A DNA stretch of 60,229 nt from NCBI GenBank assembly GCA_016934415.1, contig JAFGSW010000071.1, forward strand, positions 1 to 60,229. Direction: 5' to 3'. Origin of the DNA: Spirochaetales bacterium. Its GTDB lineage: Bacteria > Spirochaetota > Spirochaetia > SZUA-6 > RPPD01. Position 1 is the first letter of the stretch; each line of letters starts with the position of its first letter. Under the pieces are notes generated by a model, which did not search any database, had not been told where the DNA came from, and saw nothing but the letters and a program-made list of their open reading frames with translations. This document shows, piece after piece, positions 1 to 9,186 of this stretch. Made by a program: the position numbers and the translations under genes.

Positions 1-697
1 CCGGATCAACTCAAGCGATTTCACGCGCGTGCCATCGTATCAGATAGGATGCGGATGAAGAAGGAGGAGAGGCTAAGGAATCCAGGAAGAAGGAAAAACC
101 AGGAAAAGAAAAATAATAAAAAAAATGATGAAAAATTCGATTATTGAGTTTTTTTTCAATAATAAACGCGGCCCGTAGTAATCTTTCGACGCTCTGAACG
201 ATTTCCCTCAATATCGGAAAACCGCGGGTGTCAAGAGATTGCTTCGGGGCATCGATATTTTCGTGGGGATCGATTTTCCCGTCCCTCGCGATGACCTCGC
301 ATTTGTTCCTTCTCCTCCTTCATCCGCGTCTTATCCGCGTCCTATCCGTAGTTCTTTTTTTCTTCATCCGTAGTTCCTCTTTCTGGATTCCCCGCCTTGA
401 TCGAATCGTCTTCTTCCTGTAACCTTCACTTATACGAAACGATCTTCTCCCGGGCGGGGCGCCCGGTGCGCCCCGCAGACCCTTTGCAGGTTGTTGAAGA
501 AGTTGAGCTTTTTCAACAACCTGCTTATGAAATTGCCGGAGCTTGTTTTTTTTGCGAAATAGAGCGAAAATCAGCTGAAAAAACATGAAAAATCGCATCG
601 GTTTGGTTCCGGTAATTTCTTATTTACATCTATGGAAGCTGTTGAAAAACCGCTTTCGGTTTTTCAACAGCCTGCTAGACACGGCGGCCGCCCGCAC
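1..697. other. repeat-rich intergenic leader without a credible gene
   Basis: No open frame here has a ribosome site, a recognisable motif or plausible composition. The stretch holds fragments of three repeat families: a GGATGCGGATGAAG piece at about 48-61, a CCAGGAAG-type purine-rich piece at about 69-108, and ATCCGCGT/ATCCGTAGT arms at 321-377. A complete 185-bp hairpin element follows at 487-671. An AT-rich block at about 105-170 separates the first pieces. Confidence 0.7.
487..671. repeat. 185-bp dispersed element with two terminal hairpins, copy 1
   Basis: The left end is a hairpin at 487-523 with arms CAGGTTGTTGAA and TTCAACAACCTG. The right end is a hairpin at 638-671 with arms GCTGTTGAAAAACCG and CGGTTTTTCAACAGC. 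Between them an inner inverted repeat pairs GAAATTGCCGGA (about 529-540) with TTCCGGTAATTTC (about 607-619). A second copy of the same length lies at 57676-57860 in the same orientation. This copy ends 26 bases before the EndoQ-helicase start. Confidence 0.85.
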
Positions 698-3600
698 ATG
701 AAATACTGCGCCGATCTTCACATCCATTCGCCCTTCTCGCGCGGCACGAGCCGCGCCCTCTCCCTGGCCGGGCTCGCCTCCTGGGCCAGGATCAAGGGGG
801 TCGACCTGCTCGGGACCGGCGATTTCACCCATCCGAAATGGCGCGCCGCGCTCAGGGAGCATCTCATCCCGGACGGCCGCGGGTTTTTCGCGCTGCGCGA
901 CGAGGCGGTCCATCCGGCCGCCGCCGATTTCCGGGCGGATCGCGTTCCGATCCGCTTCTGCCTTTCGGCGGAAATAAGCTCGATCTACAGGAAAAACGGG
1001 GCCACCCGCAAGGTCCATTCCCTCATTTTCGCGCCCGATCTGGAAAAGGCCGAGAAGATCAGCCTCAAGCTGGCGGCCATCGGCAACGTGGCGTCGGACG
1101 GGCGGCCCATTCTGGGCCTCGACCCGAAGAACCTGCTCGAGATCGTCAAAGACGTCTCTCCCGAATGCCACTTCATCCCGGCCCATATCTGGACCCCCTG
1201 GTTCAGCGTCTTCGGCGCGCATTCCGGTTTCGACAGCCTGGAAGAGTGCTTCGACGACCTGCTCCCGGAGATCTTCGCGCTGGAGACCGGTCTCTCCTCC
1301 GACCCCCCCATGAACTGGCGCCTCTCGTCGCTCGACCGCTTCACCCTCGTGTCCAACTCCGACGCCCACTCCGGGCCGAAGCTCATGCGCGAGGCCACCC
1401 TCTTCGACACCGAGCTCTCCTACAAGGCGATGTTCCGCGCGCTCAAGACGCGCGAGGGTTTCGGGGGCACGATCGAGTTTTTCCCGGCCGAAGGCAAGTA
1501 CCATTTCGACGGCCACCGCAAGTGCGGCGTGGTCCTCTCGCCCGAGGAGACCCGCGCCCTGCGGCCGGCGGACGCGGGGGACGGGAGGGACCGGTGTCCC
1601 GTGTGCGGCAGGCCGCTCACCATCGGCGTGATGCACCGCGTGCTCGATCTCGCCGACCGGCCCGCGGGGGAGGGGCCGGCCGGCCAGCAGCCGTTCCGCT
1701 ACGCCATCCCGCTGCCGGAAATCATCTCCGAGCTCGCGGGCGTCGGACCGGCCTCCCGCGCGGTGCAGGAGCGCTACCGGCAGGCCGTGGCCGCGGCGGG
1801 CAGCGAGCGGGCGTTCCTCTTCGACCTGCCGGCCGAGGATATCCGCCGCGCCGCCGACGAGTGGCTCGCCCTGGCCGTCGTGCGCCTGCGCGCGAACAAG
1901 GTCGTCGCCCGGCCGGGGTACGACGGCGAGTTCGGCGTGATCCGGGTGTTCGAGCCGGGCGAGCTCGATCGCCTGCGCGGCCAGGCCGAGCTTTTCTCCG
2001 CGGCGGACGTTCCCCGGGGTCTCCATCCCCGGAACCAGGACCTCTTCCGGGAGGAAGCCCCCGCGACGGTTCGGGAACCGCCCGTTGTGGAAGCCCCGAC
2101 CGCCGTTTCCGATACGGGCCCGGACGCGCTCAATGAGGAGCAGCGCGCGGTCCTGGCCATGACGAAGGGAGCGGCGCTGGTTTTGGCAGGTCCGGGCACC
2201 GGTAAAACGCGCACCCTGCTTCATTGGATCGTCAACCTGCTGACGAACCAGGGGGTCGCGCCGCGGTCGGTCTGCGTGTTCACCTTCACCCATAAGGCCA
2301 AAGGCGAGCTTGTCGCGCGCCTGCAGGCCCTTCTGGGCGAGCGCGCGCGGGAAGTCACCGTCACCACCTTCCACGCCTTCTGCTACGAGGTCGTCGTCTC
2401 CTGGTATCCCGAGGTGAAAAGTCTGTACGATGAAACGGGCCGCCGATCCTTACTCCGCTTCCTCTATCCGGCGCTCCCGCGCGCGGAGATCGAGGCGATC
2501 TCGTCGCGTCTCGAGCGTTACCTCGACGGAACCGATGCGTCGCCCGCGCCCGACATGGACGGGATCGCTGCCGCCTACCAGGAGGCGCTCAGGAGCGTAC
2601 GGGGGGTGGACGTAGCCGGGCTCGTCTCGTCGGTCAACCTCATGTTCGAGCGGCGGCCGGAGATCCTCGATCTCTACCGCGATCGGTTCCAGACGATCGC
2701 CGTCGACGAATTCCAGGACATCAACCGCACCCAGTACCGGTTTTTGGCGCACCTCATCGGCGGCGGGCCGGGGCCCGAAGGCGCGCGCGCGGCCCGCGGC
2801 AAGCGGGTGCTCGTGATCGGAGATCCCGACCAGGCGATTTACGGCTTCCGCGGCGGGGACGCGTCGCTCTTTTTCCGCTTCCAGAACGATTACCGGGCCG
2901 CCTACGCCTCGCTTTCGGTCAACTACCGCTCGCCCGGTCCCATCGTGGACGCGGCCCGGGCCCTGATTTCGCATAACAGCCTGAAGAGCGGATTGCGCCT
3001 GGCTTCCGTGAGACCCGAGGGCCCGTCGCTGACGGTGGCCGGGTTCGCGGACCAGGACGAGGAGGGGGAGCGCGTGGCCGCGCTCATCCGGTCTCTCGTG
3101 GGAGGGCTTGATCTTCACGCGGAGGAAATAATGGCTGGCGGGAAGAGTCATTCCTTCGGCCAGATCGCGGTCCTCGCGCGCACCCACCGGGCGTTTGAAC
3201 CGGTCATCCGCGCCTGCCTGCGCCACAACATCCCGGCCGCTTTCCGCACGGGCCGCGCCCTGCTCGCCGAGCCCGCCTACGCGCTCCTGGCGGAGGCTTT
3301 ACGCTACCTGATGAACCGGGAGGACGTCGTCGCCTTCCAGAACCTCATCGCTTATTTTCTTCCCAGCCTCGGACGGGAGGCGCTCACCGCCGTCGTCGCC
3401 GCCTTTAAGGAAGCGAAAGGGGACGCGGCCGGAATCGCGGGCGCGGAGACGCTCACGGCCTCACTCTCGGGCGTGGAACGCCGCTCCCTTGAGGAGGTGT
3501 TCCGGTTCCTTGAGTTCACGGATGCCGAGATCGAGGCCCAGGGGATGGGCAAGGGGATTCTTTTGCTTCTGGAAAAGATACACGGTTCGCGGACGCTCTC

Positions 3601-4042
3601 GGAGGAGGAACGGATAGCCGACCTGGCCCTGGTGGAAATGGCCTCAGGCTACGGCAACGATTCGGGCCGGTTCATCCGGGAGGTGCTGCTTTCGCCGCGG
3701 GAGGCCGGGTTCGGCTTTCCGGTGGAACGGGTGAGCTTCCTCACGTTCCACGCCGCCAAGGGGCTTGAGTTCCCGGTGGTCGTCATCGTCGCGGCCGAGG
3801 AGGGGATCGCCCCGCAGGCCAGGGCGGACTCGGATCCGGAGGAGGAGCGCCGGCTTTTCTACGTGGCCCTCACCCGGGCGGGAGAACGCGCGTACGTCAC
3901 CTACGCCTTGCGCCGGGACATCTACGGGAAGGAGACGGTCCGGGAACCGTCGCGCTTCATTGCGGAGATTCCCGATGAATTGATCGAGAAGAGCGAGGCG
4001 AAGCCGAAAAAGAAAGTCTATACGCAGCCGACCTTGTTCTGA
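698..4042 (+). CDS. EndoQ-like PHP nuclease fused to UvrD/PcrA-type helicase
   Basis: The 1114-residue protein joins two DNA-repair modules. Residues 1 to about 400 look like endonuclease Q. They have a PHP metal site (DLHIHSPFSRG, GTGDFTHP, SAEIS, PAHIW, SNSDAHSG) and cysteines HRKCG and CPVCG near 275 and 300 that fit its zinc site. From about 480 on it is a superfamily 1A helicase: Walker A AGPGTGKT near 497, Walker B VDEFQD near 668, GDPDQAIYGFRG, TFHAAKGLEF near 1015 and FYVALTRA. EndoQ nicks DNA 5' of deaminated bases, so nick plus unwinding is the inferred job. I chose the ATG at 698. An in-frame ATG at 632 would translate the repeat hairpin (MEAVEKPLSVFQQ) and precede the PHP motif by 22 unlikely residues. 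No strong ribosome site is visible. Confidence 0.88.
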   Translation: MKYCADLHIHSPFSRGTSRALSLAGLASWARIKGVDLLGTGDFTHPKWRAALREHLIPDGRGFFALRDEAVHPAAADFRADRVPIRFCLSAEISSIYRKNGATRKVHSLIFAPDLEKAEKISLKLAAIGNVASDGRPILGLDPKNLLEIVKDVSPECHFIPAHIWTPWFSVFGAHSGFDSLEECFDDLLPEIFALETGLSSDPPMNWRLSSLDRFTLVSNSDAHSGPKLMREATLFDTELSYKAMFRALKTREGFGGTIEFFPAEGKYHFDGHRKCGVVLSPEETRALRPADAGDGRDRCPVCGRPLTIGVMHRVLDLADRPAGEGPAGQQPFRYAIPLPEIISELAGVGPASRAVQERYRQAVAAAGSERAFLFDLPAEDIRRAADEWLALAVVRLRANKVVARPGYDGEFGVIRVFEPGELDRLRGQAELFSAADVPRGLHPRNQDLFREEAPATVREPPVVEAPTAVSDTGPDALNEEQRAVLAMTKGAALVLAGPGTGKTRTLLHWIVNLLTNQGVAPRSVCVFTFTHKAKGELVARLQALLGERAREVTVTTFHAFCYEVVVSWYPEVKSLYDETGRRSLLRFLYPALPRAEIEAISSRLERYLDGTDASPAPDMDGIAAAYQEALRSVRGVDVAGLVSSVNLMFERRPEILDLYRDRFQTIAVDEFQDINRTQYRFLAHLIGGGPGPEGARAARGKRVLVIGDPDQAIYGFRGGDASLFFRFQNDYRAAYASLSVNYRSPGPIVDAARALISHNSLKSGLRLASVRPEGPSLTVAGFADQDEEGERVAALIRSLVGGLDLHAEEIMAGGKSHSFGQIAVLARTHRAFEPVIRACLRHNIPAAFRTGRALLAEPAYALLAEALRYLMNREDVVAFQNLIAYFLPSLGREALTAVVAAFKEAKGDAAGIAGAETLTASLSGVERRSLEEVFRFLEFTDAEIEAQGMGKGILLLLEKIHGSRTLSEEERIADLALVEMASGYGNDSGRFIREVLLSPREAGFGFPVERVSFLTFHAAKGLEFPVVVIVAAEEGIAPQARADSDPEEERRLFYVALTRAGERAYVTYALRRDIYGKETVREPSRFIAEIPDELIEKSEAKPKKKVYTQPTLF

Positions 4043-4074
4043 CTCCGGTCCCGGCGCGCCCGAACGACCCGGGG

Positions 4075-4734
4075 TCAGTCGTCCGCCTGAGTCTCCGGCT
4101 TTTTACCCGTCACGATTTCGACGAATTGAGGTTCCGCCATGAAGCGCAGGAACGCGTCCTCATAGGCGGAGACGAGCAGTTTTTGAAGCGAATCGTCGTT
4201 TTTCGGGTTCTCGTAATATCCCGATTTCTTAGTTTTGAAGACCACCTTGTCCTTGACGCTGTCGTACAGCTGGAATTCCGCATCGAGGTTGATTTTACTC
4301 GCGCTCTTGACGACGCTCGGACCGAAGCAGCCGCCGCCGCCGCTGTAGGTGTATTCGGCCATAAAATTGTCGACGATGCTGCCGATCTGGAAACGCGCTT
4401 TGGCCGACGTCGATGTCTGGAACAGGTCTTCCTCGATGGTGTTATAGCCGTAATTCTTGAGGGCCGCTTCCGCGACTTCCTTGAACTCTTCAAGATTCTT
4501 GATGGTCGACGCGGTCCACTCGACATCCCGCGAATATGACGTCCCGGACACCTTGGCCACTTTGGTGCCGTACGGTATTTTGATCAGAATCTTGCTGACG
4601 CCGATCGTTTCCGATTTTTCCACCATGGGGACTTCGGGCCGCGCCGGTTTTTCCTTCCCCGTGTCCGCGAAAACGGAAGGGAATAACAGCAACAATGCAC
4701 ATGCCATGCTTGCGAATACCATGCTCTTTCTCAT
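4075..4734 (-). CDS. exported protein of unknown function
   Basis: The 219-residue product begins with a clear signal peptide (MRKSMVFASMACALLLLFPSVFA) and then a soluble domain with no family I can name. There is a glycine-rich turn, SGGGGCFGP, in the middle and the C-terminus is acidic. A GGGGGTA ribosome site lies just upstream of the start at 4734. It is followed on the same strand, 73 bases upstream, by a lipoprotein gene, and the two may form a small envelope operon. An imperfect hairpin with arms like GGCGAATTCCGC lies between them at about 4757-4797. The periplasmic location is inferred from the signal peptide alone. Confidence 0.7.
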   Translation of the reverse strand: MRKSMVFASMACALLLLFPSVFADTGKEKPARPEVPMVEKSETIGVSKILIKIPYGTKVAKVSGTSYSRDVEWTASTIKNLEEFKEVAEAALKNYGYNTIEEDLFQTSTSAKARFQIGSIVDNFMAEYTYSGGGGCFGPSVVKSASKINLDAEFQLYDSVKDKVVFKTKKSGYYENPKNDDSLQKLLVSAYEDAFLRFMAEPQFVEIVTGKKPETQADD

Positions 4735-4807
4735 AGATACCCCCTTGTGCGCGTGAAGGCGAATCCCGCCGGCGTACGCCCGTGCGGAATTCGCCTGCCG
4801 GACGCGA

Positions 4808-5425
4808 CTAATCTTTGTAGTTTACCGAAAGCGGATGATGGAGGTCGACCCAGGCGATCAGCCCTTCTATGAATTTCTGACGCTGTTGCTCATTCGAAGG
4901 CATAATGCCGCCCGGAGTGATTTGCACGAACGCGTTCAAATCATCCCCGCTTGTTCTCACATTGTGGAAATTGAAGCCGGCAACCGACCGTTCCTGTCTG
5001 TTTGAAAGGCAGCCCTGTACGAACGCCTCCCCTGGGGAAACCTCGTTGTACTGAACAAGCGAGAATCCCATGACCATGTCGACTTTAAGGGTAGATGCGA
5101 TTTTTACGTAATCGGGTTTGACCTGCATGTCCGGGGTGACGTCGAAATCCTCACCGGGGTACAGTATCTTAATGCCATTGATGAACGAGATGCGATTTTT
5201 AAACATGGCGTTGAACTGCGCCGTCCAGGCTTCCTGGAACCCTTTGACTTCCTCCACCCCCCAGGTAATGTTGGAGACATTGGGGTCGATATAGAGCGGG
5301 AGCAAAGCAACCGTTTTTATGTCGCTTTTGCCGGCATTGAAAGTGCCGATGTTCTGCCACGTGGCGCAACCCGCCAGCGCGACAAGCAAGGGCAGGCAGA
5401 GCAGTAACCATTTGTTTCTTTTCAT
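4808..5425 (-). CDS. lipoprotein of unknown function
   Basis: The start at 5425 is preceded by a GGAGGA ribosome site, and the protein opens MKRNKWLLLCLPLLVALAGC, a textbook lipobox with the modified cysteine at residue 20. The mature part (about 185 residues) contains KTVALLPLYIDP early on, which resembles the N-terminal strand of several outer-membrane-associated lipoprotein families, but I cannot assign one. A longer frame running back to 5488 adds 21 residues without a ribosome site and would bury the signal. It is likely anchored in the inner or outer membrane and co-expressed with the exported protein downstream at 4075-4734. Confidence 0.75.
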   Translation of the reverse strand: MKRNKWLLLCLPLLVALAGCATWQNIGTFNAGKSDIKTVALLPLYIDPNVSNITWGVEEVKGFQEAWTAQFNAMFKNRISFINGIKILYPGEDFDVTPDMQVKPDYVKIASTLKVDMVMGFSLVQYNEVSPGEAFVQGCLSNRQERSVAGFNFHNVRTSGDDLNAFVQITPGGIMPSNEQQRQKFIEGLIAWVDLHHPLSVNYKD

Positions 5426-5530
5426 GGATCCTCCTTGATGAAATCGAGCGACAGAACAGAGCATAATCGAAATGACGCGTTTGGACAAGTGAAAAATAAT
5501 TTCCGCACGGGGGCGGAACGAGCGACCCGC

Positions 5531-5824
5531 TTATTGGTTTTTGGGCGGTTCCACGGGACGGTTGATGTCCACGAAATTGAACAATTCGGATTGTATCCAG
5601 AGGAAATTTTTGTTCTCCGAAGGAATTAAAAACCGGGACGATTCGGCTTCTCCGCCTTCTTTATTGAAAATGGTCACCTTTTCCACGGCAAGAACGGGAT
5701 AGAGCTTTTCCTTTTTAAAGAGTTTGGCCATTTTCAAATAGTTCGAAGACATGTGGGGGAAAAAATCTTTGAATGCTTTTTCCAGATCGTCTTTGATCTT
5801 TACGTAAAAAACGGTTGTCTGCAT
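5531..5824 (-). CDS. small conserved-looking hypothetical protein
   Basis: This is a 97-residue soluble protein beginning MQTTVFYVKIKDDLEKAF, with no signal peptide and no membrane segment. I do not recognise the family. The start at 5824 is supported by AGGGAGA seven bases upstream. The open frame continues back to 5941, but the extra residues lack a ribosome site and run into the AT-rich region shared with the divergent V-ATPase promoter. It stands divergent from the V-ATPase operon, and nothing in the sequence says whether the two are linked in function. Confidence 0.6.
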   Translation of the reverse strand: MQTTVFYVKIKDDLEKAFKDFFPHMSSNYLKMAKLFKKEKLYPVLAVEKVTIFNKEGGEAESSRFLIPSENKNFLWIQSELFNFVDINRPVEPPKNQ

Positions 5825-6045
5825 AAGCTCTCCCTTGTACTCGCTGTTATCTTCCATTTTAACGAATATTCCACTCTCGTGCAACTCAAATAATATCGTT
5901 TGATGAAGGACGATGAATATCATATATTGAATGCAAGGCATTTTTTATTTCCGGACGCAAGCGGAAAAAGTACCATGTTTTCGTTGTGAGCTTCGCCGGA
6001 AAACGATACACAGCCCTCTCGCGGCGCGCAGGCGAATAAATCAGC

Positions 6046-6074
6046 TTGTCAGCATGGGCGATTTTCGCTATATC
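6046..6074 (+). promoter_or_regulatory. probable promoter of the V-ATPase operon
   Basis: A -35 box TTGTCA (6046-6051) and a -10 box TATATC (6069-6074) are separated by 17 bases and lie about 30 bases upstream of the first ATPase gene. This is the best match in the divergent intergenic region. Confidence 0.5.
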
Positions 6075-6107
6075 ATAAGGAATTATTTTTACCTGAAGAG
6101 GTTCTCC

Positions 6108-6740
6108 ATGGAAGCCCAGTTGCAGGAGTTGCTCGATAAAATTCAAAAGGAAGGCGTCGAGGAAGCCGAACGCAAGGCGGCGCTCATCATGAAAGACGCC
6201 GAGGACAAGGCGGCGGCTCTGCTCGAGGGCGCGAAACGGGAAGCGGAGAAGACGACCGCCGAGGCCGCGCGCCGGGCGAGCCTGGCCGAAACCCGCGGCA
6301 AGGAAGCGCTGAAACAGGCGGCCCGCGACCTTCTTCTCAAGTTGAAAGAGACGATTCAGGGGATGTTCGATCAGCTTCTGAAGCGCGGCCTTAAAACCGC
6401 GCTCGATGATCATGTTCTCGCCGAACTCGCGGGAAAGATCGTCTCCGCCTGGAAACCGGGCGAAGGCGCCCCGCTCGAGTTCCAGGTGTCGGCCGCGGAC
6501 GCGAAGCGCCTGCGCGACCACCTGGCCGCCGCCCTGGCCGCCGAGCTCAAGAAGGGAGTGGCGGTCCGGCCGGTCGATTCCGTGGAGGCGGGCTTCCGCG
6601 TCGCGGAAAAGGGCGGCTCGATGGCGTACGACTTCTCGGCTGCGGGGCTGGCGGAGATCCTTCAGGCGTTCGTCAACCCGCTCCTAGCCCGGCTCGTCGA
6701 CGAGGCCGTGAACGGCGGCGGCAAGGGGGACGACCGCTAG
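6108..6740 (+). CDS. atpE: V-type ATPase subunit E (peripheral stalk)
   Basis: The 210-residue protein begins MEAQLQELLDKIQKEG and has a long alanine/glutamate/lysine-rich helix through about residue 80, typical of the E subunit that pairs with the stator. The C-terminal half is mixed alpha/beta and binds the catalytic head in known V-type enzymes. The ATG at 6108 has GAAGAGG upstream; the open frame extends back to 5931, but those residues overlap the promoter and the AT-rich leader. The stop codon overlaps the GTG of the next gene (TAGTG), so the two are probably translationally coupled. It is the first gene of the operon. Confidence 0.88.
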   Translation: MEAQLQELLDKIQKEGVEEAERKAALIMKDAEDKAAALLEGAKREAEKTTAEAARRASLAETRGKEALKQAARDLLLKLKETIQGMFDQLLKRGLKTALDDHVLAELAGKIVSAWKPGEGAPLEFQVSAADAKRLRDHLAAALAAELKKGVAVRPVDSVEAGFRVAEKGGSMAYDFSAAGLAEILQAFVNPLLARLVDEAVNGGGKGDDR

Positions 6741-7294
6741 TGGGCCGGTATTATTACTTCGCCGCCTCCCTCCCCATGCTTCTCTACACGGAGCCGCCGC
6801 GCCTGAGTCCGGAGGATTTCCTCCTCGAGGCCGGGCGCCTTTTGGGCGCGGCCGAGGCGAGGACGCTCGAAGCGGCCCGGCTGTCGAATTTTGATCCGGC
6901 CGCCTGCGCGAGTCCCGCGTTCAACCGCTACCGGGAATGGGAGATCGGTCTCCGCGCCCGTCTCGCCCTCATGCGCGCGGCGGCGCGCAAGGAGGACGAA
7001 ACGCCCTACGCGCGGCTGGGCGGCGAGACGGTGGAGACGGCGCGTTTCGCCCGGAGCGCTTTCGAGGCGCCCGACCCCCTGCAGGCGGAGGAAATCCTCC
7101 TTCGGGCGCGCTGGGACATGCTGTCGAACCTGGAAGTCCTGCATTTTTTCGATATGGAATTCCTCGTCGTGTATTTCCTGAAGCTGCAGGTGCTCGCGCG
7201 CCGGGCCCTGCTGTCGCAGGAAAACGGCCGGCCCCGCTTCGACAGCCTCAAGATCGGCCTGGAGCGGGAGATCGCGGAGAGGGTTCAAACGTAA
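6740..7294 (+). CDS. DUF2764 protein of the V-ATPase operon
   Basis: The protein has 184 residues, starts with GTG and opens GRYYYFAASLPMLLY, which I recognise as DUF2764. That family occupies this slot between subunits E and A in treponemes and other bacteria with the short V-ATPase operon. It is mostly helical and soluble, with no membrane segment. The operon here has no recognisable subunit C or F gene. Given its position, this protein may supply a central-stalk or assembly function, but that is inference. Its start overlaps the atpE stop by one base. A repeat with the ACTACGGAT motif follows before atpA. Confidence 0.8.
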   Translation: MGRYYYFAASLPMLLYTEPPRLSPEDFLLEAGRLLGAAEARTLEAARLSNFDPAACASPAFNRYREWEIGLRARLALMRAAARKEDETPYARLGGETVETARFARSAFEAPDPLQAEEILLRARWDMLSNLEVLHFFDMEFLVVYFLKLQVLARRALLSQENGRPRFDSLKIGLEREIAERVQT

Positions 7295-7313
7295 CCGCGG
7301 CCGGAAAAAGAAA

Positions 7314-7344
7314 AACTACGGATTACGCGGATGAACGCGGATAG
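7314..7344. repeat. ACTACGGAT/CGCGGAT repeat, half-unit before atpA
   Basis: The sequence reads ACTACGGATTACGCGGATG and continues with ACGCGGATAG. It is one arm of the foldback family seen complete at 10484-10621, and no matching opposite arm lies nearby. Confidence 0.7.
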
Positions 7345-7401
7345 AGAAAAGCAACGGAACGGAATTGGAAGTCAGCTGAAACAAGGGAGTGAGAACTATA
7401 T

Positions 7402-9174
7402 ATGGAACCGAAAAAAGGAACGGTCGTCGGGGTGACCGGCAACATGGTGCGCGTCCAATACACGGGCGACGTCATGATGAACGAGGTCGGATTCCTGAAA
7501 GTGGGCGACCAAAGGCTCAAGTCCGAGGTCATCCGCGTGCGGGGCCGGATCGCCGAGCTCCAGGTGTTCGAGCTCACCAAGGGCATAGGCATCGGGGACG
7601 AAATCGAATTCTCCTCCGATCTCCTGGCGGTCGAGCTCGGGCCGGGCCTGCTCGGCCAGATTTACGACGGCCTGCAGAACCCGCTGCCGGAACTGGCGCG
7701 CCGATGCGGCTTCTTCCTCCAGCGCGGCGTGTACCTGGACGCCCTGCCCGCCGAGCTCACGTTCGAATTCACCCCCGCCGCCGAACCCGGCGACACGGTC
7801 AGGCGGGCGTCGGTCCTAGGCACCGTTCCCGAAGGCATCTTCACCCACCGGGTCATGGTGCCCTTCGGTCTGCGCGACGAATACACGGTGGAGTGGGTGG
7901 CGGCGAAGGGCGTCTACTCCGTGCGCGACGTGATCGCGAAGGTGAAGGACTCGCGCGGCGCGGTCATTCCCCTCACCATGATCTTCTCCTGGCCGGTCAA
8001 GCGGCCGATCGACGCCTTCCGCGAAAGGCTCAAGCCGGCCGAGCCGCTCATCACCCGGGTGCGCATCGTGGACACCCTCTTCCCCGTGGCGCGCGGCGGC
8101 ACCTACTGCATTCCCGGCCCCTTCGGCGCGGGCAAGACCGTGCTGCAGCAGATCACCAGCCGCCACGCCGAGGTGGACGTGGTGGTGATCACCGCCTGCG
8201 GCGAGCGCGCCGGCGAGGTGGTGGAAACGCTGCGCGAGTTTCCGGAGATCACCGACCCCCGTACGGGAAAATCGCTCATGGAGCGCACGGTCATCATCTG
8301 CAACACGAGCTCCATGCCGGTGGCGGCGCGCGACGCCTCGGTGTACACCGGCGTCACCATCGCCGAGTACTACCGGCAGATGGGCCTTAATGTCCTCCTT
8401 CTGGCCGACTCCACCTCCCGCTGGGCGCAGGCCATGCGCGAGATGTCCGGCCGCCTGGAGGAGATCCCCGGGGAAGAGGCCTTCCCCGCCTATCTGGAAT
8501 CGGTCATCGCCTCCTTCTACGAGCGCGCCGGCGTGGTGCGGCTCTACGACGGCGGCACGGGTTCCGTCACCATCGGCGGCACGGTGAGCCCGGCCGGCGG
8601 CAATTTCGAGGAGCCGGTCACCCAGAGCACGCTCAAGGTGGTGGGCGCCTTCCACGGCCTCTCCCGCGAGCGCTCGGACGCCCGGCGCTACCCGGCCATC
8701 AACCCCCTCGAGAGCTGGAGCAAGTACCGGGGCCCGGTGGCGCCCCGCAAGGTGGAAGCCGTCAAGGACATCCTGGTCCGCGGCAACGACGTCCTCCAGA
8801 TGATGAAGGTGGTGGGCGAGGAGGGAACGAGCCTCGACGATTACATGATCTACCTCAAGAGCGAGTTCTTCGACGCCGTCTACCTCCAGCAGAACGCCTT
8901 CGACCCGGTGGACGCGGCCACGGGGGCGGAGCGTCAGCGGCGCGTCTTCGACGTGCTCCTCGCCGTGCTCCTCACGGACTACGAGGTGGCGGACAAGGAA
9001 AAGGCGCGTGGTCTCATGAACCAGCTCAGGCAGACGTTCCTCGATTGGAACGGCCGCGAGTGGAACTCGAAGGAGTTCGCCGCCGAGGAAGAAAACATCC
9101 TCGGGAGGGTGCGGGCCGCGTCGCGCGATCCGGCCGGGACGGTCGAGGCGAAAATCAAGAAACTCGAAGGGTGA
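7402..9174 (+). CDS. atpA: V-type ATP synthase/ATPase subunit A (catalytic)
   Basis: This is the 590-residue catalytic subunit, which hydrolyses or makes ATP at the A/B interface. The P-loop GPFGAGKTV lies near residue 238, followed by ACGERAGEV and LLADSTSRWAQAMRE. The long non-homologous insertion typical of V/A-type A subunits lies between the N-terminal barrel and the P-loop. Length matches bacterial V-type A subunits. The site GGGAGTGAG stands upstream of ATG 7402. It is separated from DUF2764 by about 107 bases carrying a repeat, and from atpB by 12 bases. Confidence 0.97.
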   Translation: MEPKKGTVVGVTGNMVRVQYTGDVMMNEVGFLKVGDQRLKSEVIRVRGRIAELQVFELTKGIGIGDEIEFSSDLLAVELGPGLLGQIYDGLQNPLPELARRCGFFLQRGVYLDALPAELTFEFTPAAEPGDTVRRASVLGTVPEGIFTHRVMVPFGLRDEYTVEWVAAKGVYSVRDVIAKVKDSRGAVIPLTMIFSWPVKRPIDAFRERLKPAEPLITRVRIVDTLFPVARGGTYCIPGPFGAGKTVLQQITSRHAEVDVVVITACGERAGEVVETLREFPEITDPRTGKSLMERTVIICNTSSMPVAARDASVYTGVTIAEYYRQMGLNVLLLADSTSRWAQAMREMSGRLEEIPGEEAFPAYLESVIASFYERAGVVRLYDGGTGSVTIGGTVSPAGGNFEEPVTQSTLKVVGAFHGLSRERSDARRYPAINPLESWSKYRGPVAPRKVEAVKDILVRGNDVLQMMKVVGEEGTSLDDYMIYLKSEFFDAVYLQQNAFDPVDAATGAERQRRVFDVLLAVLLTDYEVADKEKARGLMNQLRQTFLDWNGREWNSKEFAAEEENILGRVRAASRDPAGTVEAKIKKLEG

Positions 9175-9186
9175 CGGACGGACGAT

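Noticed and set aside
632..697. 22-codon upstream extension of the helicase gene
   Set aside because: It translates the right hairpin of the 185-bp repeat, so the ATG at 698 is preferred.
620..2374. 584-residue open frame on the minus strand
   Set aside because: It is antisense to the EndoQ-helicase gene; the composition is that of a GC-rich shadow frame and no motif or ribosome site is present.
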